Translations under genes and position numbers: made by a program
Shown here: in pieces, positions 24,268-36,200 of the stretch
Layout of the letters: every line of letters starts with the position of its first letter
How positions within the stretch are numbered: position 1 is the first letter of the stretch
The notes under the pieces: model-generated
The model's database searches: none
What the model saw: only the letters and a program-made list of their open reading frames with translations
What the model was told of the DNA's origin: nothing
DNA from: Ignelater luminosus
Taxonomy: Eukaryota > Arthropoda > Insecta > Coleoptera > Elateridae
Direction: 5' to 3'
NCBI GenBank assembly: GCA_011009095.1
Contig: VTPC01002468.1
Span: 62,001-126,000, forward strand
DNA: 64,000 bases

Positions 24268-27200
24268 TCATGTATTGATATTGATTTTTTTTAACACGGC
24301 TTTATTAGTAATTATTAATAATTAATTATCCCAATAGTGAACATCGAAATGTGGACACACTGTATAGTAATTAATTATTATTAATAATAATAATAATATC
24401 AATATCAATAAATGATTTGGATTGAATTGGATTTACGTTTCACGGCCGAAGTAAAACAAAAGACAATTGCAAAATAATTTTTTTGTGTTTTGGAGTAAAT
24501 TCTCTAAAATTAATTATCCCAATAGTGAACATCGAAATGTGGACACACTGTATAGTAATTAATTATTAATAATAATAATATCAATATCAATAAATGATAT
24601 TATTATTATTATTAATTAATTACTATACAGTGTATCCACATTTCAATGTTCACTATTGGGATAATTAATTATTAATAATTACTAATAAAGCTGTGTTAAA
24701 AAAAATCCTCAAAAACGTATCATTTTTATGAAAAATTGGTAACTTTGATGAAACATAACCATCTACCTAATCGTTTTTCAAAAACATTTTTCATACAAAA
24801 GTTGTAGCAAATTAATGCTCTACAACTTTTCATAAAAACTTTTTCCTTTGTAATGCATTGGTAAAAAGATATTATTGAGAAACTGAAAAAAGTCCGGGAT
24901 TTTGATGGTTTTTGGGACTCCACAGCGCCCTCACAGGGGCGACAAGATCAAAAACTTGGGTTTTTCACTAGAGCACTGATATACACAACATATCCAAAAA
25001 TTAGAACTACATAACCTTTTGCAAGCAAATATGTCTCTATTCGCTGGACTAATGGGGATAGAGATTAATTATAGTGATGTCATAGTCTGGAGGGAAATAT
25101 TTGTTTAGGTTTTTTCAAATGAATTAGTGAAAATAAAAATTTAAAAAAAATTATGAAAATTTTATGAAAGCTGTATTATCTCTTGCTATTGTTTGTAGTA
25201 AATTCTGTAATTTGTTGGAAAGGTCCATTCAATAGTTATTTAAGCCATGATGAGGGGATGGTTAATCCCAAAACATTAACCAGCAAACAGCAAAGTTTGT
25301 AAATAATGATTTAGGGCCAGTCGTTTCACTTCTTGATAAATAAATCTATCTGCCGGATATAGAACATGGTAATTATTTATATGGCATACTTAATCAAATT
25401 TATCCTTTTGAATTGTCTGTAAGGCCTTGGGTATATAGTAAAATTGATACATGCAATTATGACTGTCATTTTGGAACCAAATATCAAATACCGCCCCTTC
25501 CCCCCCTCCAGGTACGCCACTGTGTAAATATGTACGAACGACAATGATGTTTATACTTAATAATTGAAACCCAATACTTTCATATCAGTGAGCTAATTAA
25601 AAGACAATTAGACACTGTCTGATGTAGTACGAAAAAGAAGTCCTGGTCGGATCAGTAAAAAAAATGTAGCCCGTCCGGTGCAGTACGAAAATCATCTTGG
25701 TCCTGTGCAGTATTGATTAGATTAGATTAGATAAAATTTAATTTAATCCCATTGTTTTTCAATAAAAAAGTGACAGTTTCAAATTTGTTAAAAAATCATG
25801 TTAGCTTTGTTTGCGGGTGCAGTTCAAACACGGCACTCTGATTTTTGAGTAAATGTAAATAATAATATCCATGGTTACACGCTTGAGTTTCCGAATAGAC
25901 AGACAGATAGATAGATAGATATCTACACAGAGGGCAATTGACGAATATTATATTTGATCTTAGAACAAAATGAGCATGGCAACTTAATTTGTAGATCTAG
26001 TTTAGCTGGTACTTTTTTGTTAGACTATACCACTGGTCAGGGTCTACCTCAATTCACTTTTTAAAAATGTCACTTGGTGCATGCCAATTTTAAATTTCTT
26101 ATTTATATAGGATCAAGAAAAAAACTAGCCAAACATGCTGCAGCAACAGCAGCACTTTCAAAACTTCTTGGAGACGCTGGTTTAAAAAGTGGACTCCATG
26201 TTTCATCTCCATATAAAAAACAAAATATTACTAATGAGCAACAGCAGTTAGCTGATCATATTGGAAGGTAAAACTCAATGCTCATTTCTTTATGTTTATC
26301 AAATTTGGAAATTTTTTTTTTCAACAAAACTTTTTTTGTTAATAGCATAAGATGTTATATTATTTTTTTAATTTTGTAAAAACTAATATTGTTAGATTCT
26401 ATAGAAAGAAATATCCTGAAGAATCTATATTATTGAAGTACGTTCCAGCAGACCTTCTTTTGGAAAGGTTGATTTTAATCCACGACTACCTGAACATCTT
26501 CATGGAATACATTCAGGTAACCAAGTTCTCTGTAATTGAGTAAGTTAATGGTTGTTACACTGAATGAAAATTAAAGAAAATGGGAAATCTGTCGTTTTCC
26601 CATATGCTTTTATAGAATTGAGAACTGTGTACAGTGCATCGCTCTTAAGAGAAGAGTTTGCATGCTGAGAAGAGTAGACCTCGAAGTAAAATCCTGACAC
26701 CAGTGCCGTATTAATGAAGCAGTAACATGAACAGATAAGCTTAATACGGTCCGGCCCTTGATTTAATGAGGTTGCTGATGCCGAGGTCCTCGAATAAAGA
26801 ATTCTGGTGTCAGTGCTGTATGCAGGGCATTCGTCAAGAGAATTTCGATTGCCACCATTTTCTCATATGCATATTTTCTGGATACATCTGCCTTACACTT
26901 TTATTTGATATTTAATAACATAAGAAGTTTAAGAGGCTAAATCTACATTAATCTTTTTTTATTTTGTTATTTTTTAATGTATTTACTAAGTCATGTTTTT
27001 TAATTAAGTACGTGATTATTCTTAGTATATCATTTTGGTAATCTATAATTTAATTATCTTGAATTACTTCAATCAATTAAAATAAGAGTAATTTGTTTAG
27101 AAAATTTTTACTTGTTTATTGTGACATCAAATCCAAATTTTCTTTAATACTAGGTAAATAATAGCTTTCTGCTTCATGTGAATTTGCCTATTTGTCAACT

Positions 27201-30200
27201 TCAAAATAAATCTATTAGTTACTACTAAAGAGAAATTAACCTTAGAAAGCTTAATTATTTCAGGTAATGAAAATTAATGTATATTTTCAAATTTCATCCT
27301 ACTGGTTTTTGTACTGCATGTGTGGATATAACAGATAAATACATTATTAAAAAGAGATTTTCGAACTCAAAATTGTCTGTCATTGTTGAATGGTGACAAG
27401 GTTTCCCAGCGTTATACTTCTGTGATGTTCTGAATTGGTCTTAATAATAAATCTAAATTTCTTAACCAGTTATTTAGCCTGTATCTTGATGCCAATTTGC
27501 TTTATCAGAGTATTTTAATTAATACAGTAAAAAAACTTTATTTGGATGGTTCAGAAGCTAATCAAATGTCTGCTTGCTTGAAAACACTGCTCACAATACA
27601 CAGATGAAAAAGAATGCTTGTTTGATTATGCTTGCTCATATTAGTTTTTTGGTCTGCACACACCTTTAGAATAGTGATTAACCTATTTTAGATTAAGAAT
27701 TGATTCGATTCAAGCCTCTATCTCTACCGCACTTACAGGATAGACTTCACAAGAAGCAGGGAGCTATATTTCAAAAACTCCAATGTAACAATTTATGAAA
27801 ATCTAGTTTACGAAAAACATTTTTTTTTGCTTGTAAAATTCTTTGTACTATTTACACATTAAAGCAGTTGTTGTTTCAAATTTCTAATAGTATTCTTTTT
27901 ATTTTTGAAGATAGTATCTAATATCAGTACATAGGATGTAATCATTCATAGTCAGGGTTAATGCTAAAACGTTATAACTAATCAAGATGTACATTAAAAT
28001 TTGCACTTCTGGATGTTATAGTTAGTAGCACATAGTACTCTTGACGAGTGGACATGAGAAAGTGGCTCCACACCATTTTGATAATAAAAGCGCTGTTAAC
28101 TGACTCTTCTATGTATGTGATTATATCACAAATGAGCAATTATTAAAAAGCAAGCCTTGCTTGTATATCTGCTAGGGACAATTTGTGACAAAAGATTTTT
28201 AGTTAACTGGCTGTAACAATGAAAAGGTTAAGGTTATCAAAACTGTAAAATTCGCTTTAGCTTGGTATGCTGTGGTAGGAGAAAGTTATGTTTGTTGGTT
28301 AATGAATGATTTTTATAACTGTAAGAATGTAAGATTAAGTGAAAGATAATATGCTGAATTTAGCCAAATTAAGTTGTTATTATATTCTGTTATATTCTAA
28401 GTGACATTGAAAGCAATCATATGAATGTTTTTAAATGAGTAACTCTTTGAAAGAGTTGTTCTTGAATGTGTTCCAGCACAGGGTATGAGTAGTAATAATC
28501 ATAGTAATCATTATTTCATGTTACCAAATTCTTTCAAATTCACATTTATAGATTAATTTGGAATTTGCAGATGGCAATTTAATATCTTTCAGATATCAGG
28601 AATTTCATAGAATATGATTACATTGTTGTCATTTATTTTAGCATTAATTATGTGCATTCTAACTAAAATACAGGGTGTACTGCAACTCGAGGGCAAAGAT
28701 ATGTTTTTAAGGCTATTCCAGTTCAAAAAGTTCTAATAAACATAACATCCCAAAGTGGCACATTTCAAAGTTATGAATAAATTAAAATTCCAAGTGATTG
28801 TGATCTTTTATTACTCGGCACACATTTCACAAGTTAGTTTTAATTCAAATGTGATTCAAGATGGCCACCACCATTCTACTGTACAACATTAAAATCTAGT
28901 AAGTTATGCTTTTTGTTTAAATAGGACTTACTAGGTTTTAACATCACATGGCAGCATTATTAATGCACAGTTCAGCCCTTCTTACAATTGAAATAATAGA
29001 TTTCTTAGTATTTTCAGAAAATTCTTTATTTGATTGTTGACTGGTTATTTGCGTTAAGACTAATTCTAAGTTAATCATTGCTCCGAAACATGCACACAAG
29101 TTTACTGGAACTTTTCGAACCGAAATGACCATAAGAATACATATATTTGGCTCTTAAGTTGCAGAACACCCTGTATATCAATACTGTTAACATTTTAAAA
29201 ATTATTGAGAATGTTCTTGTAGCTCCTAATATCACTACTCTAACTCAAACATTTAATACTAGAACACCAAATCCTTATAACAGTATGTCAAGTGGTTTAA
29301 TGATTGTTATTTAAGAAAAAGGATAGAAGATCTTTGTCCTTAGAAGTATAGCAAAATCATGTTATGTGGAGCTTTATCTCTTGAATGATTACATTCTATA
29401 TATGAGTCTTTATATTGCAATTTTGTCAGTACACATAATTGAGTTATGGATTACATGTTACCACCAAATTCATACTACATACTTTATCATAAAATTACAA
29501 TTCTATAAGAAAGCAAGTACAAAGAATAAATATTAAATGCTCAAAAAATTTTTACGTTAGAGCTAGCTTTGAAACTGAGAATGTATGTCATTTTGATGGT
29601 TTTGGTTGTCAATTTTAATGTAATTATAATGTTTACTTAAGAACACACAACTTTCTTGTACCATGCAAGTAAAAGATGTTTCTATATTCATAGCTAACCT
29701 GATGTAAATATTTTCTGGACATTCGTTATAATAAAAAACAATTATCAAGCAGTCAAAAATAGTTATTCTGAGTGGCCTGTGGAATTAAAACTTATGTCTT
29801 TGATTATTCTTACTGATTACAAACAACTACAGTGAAAGCTTTCTTGAGTGGACAATGATGTTCACCAAAATTCTGTCCATATAGGATTACAGTATGAGGT
29901 GTGAAAGTGCTACAACATGACAAGGGCAGAGATGCTGATTATGCCTGAAATGCATATGAAAACTTATGTATGATAGAAATTTTATTTAAAAATGCCTTGC
30001 TTATGCCCTTGATACAAAAATAACTATATTAGAACGTAAGATCCAGGTTATATAAATTGTTACCAATAAAAACAGTTATTTTAGTTGAATATTACCTTTA
30101 TAACTATGGTAATGCAATTATTAATGACATGAGGTTTAAAATACACATATTATTGATTGATCGTACATAAAGTTATTTATTTTGTAGAGTTATCTGCCCA

Positions 30201-33200
30201 TAAGATATATCTGTTAAGGGGCTTTCACCTACAGTTGTTATATTTGTTAGCAGTTCTTGAAAATGCTATTATTGAAAAAAAATTCTTAGAAGTCTTCTGT
30301 CTAAAGAACCAATTCATGGTAGAACTCAGAAAGCCTGTTTCAATCGATATAATAATAGAAAGAGGTTAAGCTGATTTTTTTCTATCAAAAATAGCAATAA
30401 CATCTGTCCTGTATTATACAAACCATGTGTTTCATTCTTTATTAACTTTTGTTATTTTAAATATTAATACAATACTTTAATAATAAGGATATGGTTTGTA
30501 ATGATGTTAAGAAAGAGACAGATAGTTTGTTGTACCCCCAAGATGCCATGTTGTCAATACGAAGAGGTTTTTCATACTGAACTTTAATTCCATAGGCCAG
30601 TGAGGATGCTTTATTTTAGATTACTTGATATTTTCAATTTTTGATTGTAAAACGATTTCGAATATCTTTAAAAATATTCTAAGATCAAGTTTCTGTATTT
30701 TACTGTTTTCTTTTAGGATTGATGATTTTTCTGTATTATGTAATCAGTTTAATTCTTTTTAAATTATGATATTAAGCTATTTTTCACAATGGGTTCATTC
30801 AGCTGTATTATTATGACTTGAATACCTAATCACTAACAAGAGAAGCCTTCCCAATTGCTCAACGCTGGTTTTGATGAAACTTTTCATATGAATAGTGAAA
30901 TGCAGTGGCTTTTGTTTTAGAGATGTATAGTTTCAAAGATACAGAATGTAAATGTTTAACCTTCATTTTGTTTAGAAATTTGAATTAATAATTAATTAGT
31001 GTAGCATCATATATCGTATTGATATCTTTTGACAATTTGTATCTTTTAACAAAAGGTCTTCTGCAGGTAAGATTAGTAGTTAAAGCTGAATTTAAGATTT
31101 AGCTTCATGAATGACTTAAGCATAATGTTGTTTCATGTGATAGATTTTTCGCTCTCTCCCGCAAGAGTCTTCTCAAATGAGTTCATAGATCAATTTGATG
31201 CTAATTTTAGCATAGCATCAAAAATCAATGAAAATAATGCCAAACACAATCTTTGAAAGAATAACGAGCTAATCTGAATTTTTCTGTAGCACGTCAAGTC
31301 TAATTCACCATGGCTTCTTATCTAGCTTTAACAGGTGTCACTAGAACAATTCAAGAAAGTCAATTCGTTCTTGCTTGGTTCTGGGGGAGAGAGGAACCTT
31401 TTTGAGAACTTCTCTATTTAATGCAAAAAATTGCATGTCTTTGTAATATTAGTAGTAGAAGCATTTGTCCAAAAAACTGTTTACAAACAAGTGTAAGAAT
31501 TGAAGATTGTACTGTGGGAGCAACAAAAAACCAAGTCAAAGATACCCTTGGAGTTTTAAAAGATTGTCTTAGAGTAATCCTTAAATTATGAATTCAAATA
31601 TTCAACTTTTAAATGTCATAATCATTTTGACTATTGAATATTCCCATTCACCATTTTCATTCTTGATGCTATTACAAAAATAAGATTCTAAATGAAAATT
31701 TATTGTTAAATTCACAAAGTTTTATAAATTATTATAATTATTATGAATTATGTTAACTGTAATCACTTAAAAAATAACCTAAAAAAATTTAATTTTAATA
31801 GCTTTTGTTTTACTTTTTATTAATATGAAACAAGAAATTTAGAATCCATGGGTATCTTTGACTTGGGTTTTTGTTGCTCTCACAGTATTATCACAAAGCT
31901 ATGGTGTTTATTTACAATTTCTGAAATTGGGGAAGCTTGAGTGTACATATATTTTTTATGAATTATATTTTTGTATCATATAAATTGCTGAATGGACCCA
32001 TTTTATTTGAATAGTGAGTTAACTGTGGTTTTTAATAAATATTTTATTATTTAAGGATTTATTAATAATAACTGAAATTTGATGTTACGATTTATATTCA
32101 TACATCCATATATTATTTTATAGATTGGTAATGGAAAAGTTCAGTAATTTAATGAAAAATGATGCTTTCCATGCAAAAAGAAAAGTATTGGCTGGCATTG
32201 TGATGACAAGGGGACAAGATTTGTCTACCTCTCAGTTAATATCAGTTACAACTGGTACAAAATGTATATCTGGTGAAGACATGAGTATGCATGGTGCATC
32301 TGTCAATGACATGCATGCAGAGATTGTAGCTCGAAGATGTCTTCTTATTTATCTCTATGATCAATTACATTTGATTCTTAAAAATGGTAAATTCGTTAGT
32401 TTATTATGTATCTTAAAAATACCAAAATGTTTTTAATTTTTATCAGATGTGAATGATTCCATTTTTCAAGCACGTTCTGACAATAAAGGATTTAAATTAA
32501 AAGATGGAATTGATTTTCATCTGTATATTAATACAGCACCGTGTGGTGATGCAAGAATATTTAGCCCTCGTGAAGAAAGTGAGGAAACTGACAGACATCC
32601 ACACAGAAGTTCTAGAGGACAATTACGTACAAAAATTGAGTCTGGAGAAGGGACTATTCCTGTTAAAATAAATACAATACAAACATGGGATGGAGTTCTT
32701 CAGGTAAAGAAATTAGCACATTTATTCTATCTTAATAAATTCATTTTTTATTGTAAACAGGGTGAGAGATTACTGACAATGTCATGTTCAGATAAGATAG
32801 CACGTTGGAATGTATTAGGATTACAAGGTGCTTTATTATCACATTTCATTGATCCTATATACCTTAAAAGCATTGTGTTAGGAAGTCTTCTTAATGAATC
32901 GCATTTGTATAGGTAAAGCAGTAAAGAGTTAAAATGACAATTGTTATTAAATAGTTTTAAATTTAGAGCAATCTGTGGACGCATTGAAAAAACACTTCAA
33001 GGACTTCCCCCTCCTTATTTACTTAATCGGCCACAAATGTTATTAACTACTTCATTAGAAACACGTCACCCTGCTAAGGCTCCTAGTTTCTCAGTCAACT
33101 GGGCTATTGGATATGATTACCCAGAAATTATCAATACCACGAGTGGTAAACCAGACAATGGAATTTCAAGGATATGCAAACAAAATTTAATGAAACGTTT

Positions 33201-36200
33201 TGTTAACATTTGTAAATCATTTAGTTTTGGAATTAAGATGCCTTCCTACTACAGTGAAGCCAAACTAGCAGCTGGCAAGTATAATGTAAGTACCAAGTGT
33301 TCAAAAACTTCTTATCAGAGCCACCTATGATTTAAAAAAAATTATATATCTTGACTTACAAGTTTGCAAAGTAAAGTTCATTTTTTTCTTTCTATTTTTC
33401 AGACTATACTTGCCATGCTGTTCAAATAGAGCAAGTAATTGTATGCAATTCTCATGATATTCCCAAAAAAGGAAAAATTCTCTCAAGTTGGTTAGTTGTT
33501 TACAAGACAAGTGATGTGGTGTAGACAACTTGTCAACTTGGGAGAATTTTCTCTTTTTTGGAAATATCATGAGAATTACATGTGATTACTCTATCTGTTC
33601 CCCACAGCAAGTATGATGTTCTTAAATACTCAGTTATGTTTGTCGCCCTGGTTTTCCTAGCTGTAAACAATTGATACTCTACATAATGTCATTGTCAAGT
33701 TGACGGTAGTGTCAAACAAATGTAATTTATGATTTGCTGACAGTACTGTCAACTTGATGATGCCATTATTTAGAGCCTCCATTGTTTGTAACTAGTGAAA
33801 GCAGGGTTACAATCATAAGGTTTTGAAGAATATCCTTTCTGAAAAACAGAAAAAATGTGAACTTGACATGACAATTATGACAATCTTGGTATCTGGCTGA
33901 ATTAATCACACATCTCATTTTATTTCCATAGGTCATTTGATTGAAAAACTTTTTGAACACATGTTTATTGATTGACAAATATTACTGCATTCAGTACAGT
34001 ATAGCTGCTTTTTCCTTGGGACCATCTCTTGTTTTTGTTACTCCAAGTTGAATATTACTTGAGTGACAAGAACAAGAAACGATCTCAGGTAAAAATAGCT
34101 GTCACAGATGATACCATACTGAAAGCAATATAAACTTTGTTAATTTAATACATTTAAGAAATAAAGAAGATATCTCTTAAGATGAATATAAACAAACTCA
34201 AATAAACCATACTTTTTATCTGTTTCAAATTATAAAACAGTAGGGCAGGCCATGGAAATCTGACAAATTCCAACTTGTATTTCATTGATAGCTTAAAAAA
34301 TTGGTAAAGGTTAGGTAAAAACAAATTTTAGGTTATACTTTTAGTAAGTTTTCCACTATCATGTGATGGTTTCTAGGTTTGTACCTAAATTGGCCAAAAG
34401 CTTAGAAACGATTGCATGATAACCGAGAACTTTTCAAATTAACCCTAGCACAATACATTTCGAATGGATCAGCTGGTTTTGTTTTACCTCTAGGGGGGCG
34501 TGATCAAATTTGGTGCACATTGCCTATTGCATTGGCTGTATTGCCAAATCTGCATTAGCTAAAATTACTTTATTAAAATAATAATGTAGAATAATTTCAA
34601 TAACTTTGTATGCATTTAATAATTTGACAATAAAAATCACAATTGTGTATTTTTGTAGCTGCGTTACTGATGCAAAGTTACATTTGTTTGATTTATATTT
34701 TAAATCAGGGAGAAGCTGACACGAAGTATCAGTAGCCTACAAAAGTAACATTTTCAGTTTTGTAATTCAACAAAGTATTAACTCTTATGTACTGCTGTCA
34801 AGTTAACAAAAATAAATCATGGCCTACCCTACTGTTTCATAATTTGAGACGGATAATATCTAACATATAGTAATTTGAGAATGTATACATACTAGTCTTA
34901 ATATTAAGTAAAATTGTTTACCGTGGTATTATATTCATAAAAATAATGAATTTCTCTCTTTCAAAATTTTCTAACCTGCATATACAGTGAAACTTCTACA
35001 TAAAGAACTGTTTTACAAAATTTTCTACTTAACAAAGCTTTAGAGGGATTCTGCCCCTGAGTTAATTTACCACATTACTTTTGCTTTTTTTTTATATTCT
35101 GTTTAACAAAATAAAAGATTGGCAAATTTGACTGAAGAACATCAGAAATTTTTATCATTACAGCAGGTATTTTGAACTCATCGTTTATTTTGGAAATGAT
35201 TTAGCTATATAAAATACATATATATGGGTAGACTAAAAGTTGTTTATTATTTGAATAGAACTTAGTTCTTTTGTTATTAAGGTGAGTAGGTACAGAGCAG
35301 TCAAAAAGAATTGAAATTGAAAATGCACTTGACATATAGCTATAAGCATTATTTAATAAATGACAATATTAGCTGTCAAATTTTGTGGTTATCTTTTGAG
35401 AATACTTTAAACACCCACTATATTCAAATTTATCAATATGGAATTTTCTGTTATGTTGTTGTTTTGTGGCTGAGGCTTCAGGCCATAGTTGTCTTGGACC
35501 TCCCAGTTTCAATTACTGTGGTCATTTTGCTACCAACTAGACTGTTCCCACTAGGGTTTTCCCGTGGTTTCCCCTAGTGGTAAGGTAAATACCGGAACAG
35601 TATCTTCCACGGACCCTCTTTCGTCATCACCCATCTAAACATAACCCCACCATCCCTTCCGGTTCTGACCCGGGCTGGACAGTGCTTCGCTGTCTGCCCC
35701 GGGCACCTCGCGGGGATCGCCGAGGGCCCCTGGATGACCCGTTTTCTTTTTTGTTTCTCTTCTCTGGTTTTCCTCTCGCTCGGCCTCGTCGTTTGAGCTG
35801 CACCGCTACCACCAGCCCAAGAAGCATCGCCAGAAGCCATCCAGGACCATCACAGCACGCCTCCAACACCATCTGCCCTACTGGAGGACTTCGTCTCCTT
35901 CCCTGGGCCTTTGCCTGCCTGACCGCACCCATACCGATTTAGAGGAGCGTTGCGATCGGCCATACCCACCATTTTTTCTTCCAAAAGGCTGAAGAGAAGC
36001 TATCAGCTTCTATAGCCGTCGTGCTCCGCGCGACATTTCGATGATTAACCAACTAGAATTTAGCCAAATCCAATGTTTTGCAACTCTGATAGGTATTTTT
36101 AATGTACAAGTCATTGTAGTCACATAGGACCCACTGCTTTACATCCCTCCTGGAAGATGGCATCCTTTTCCAGATTTTTTCTGCATGAAAGATTTCAGGA

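Larger units (their letters stand above)
26268..32123 (+). other. Adar intron 3
   Basis: 5.9 kb, AT-rich. It contains two MITEs (28671-29173, 31512-31885) and an unexplained open segment with exon-like borders (26395-26518) that does not fit the Adar frame. Confidence 0.55.

Noticed and set aside
26577-26880. Imperfect repeats around CTGACACCAGTGC / CTGGTGTCAGTGC
   Set aside because: Some inverted and some direct matches exist, but they do not form a consistent element with ends or duplication.
34985-35050. CAGTGAAACTTCTACATAAA as a pogo/Tigger-like end
   Set aside because: No inverted partner found nearby.
35574-35942. Overlapping frames of 86-101 codons on both strands
   Set aside because: They arise from the GC-rich island, overlap in several frames, have low-complexity Arg/Pro/Gly composition and show no domain.
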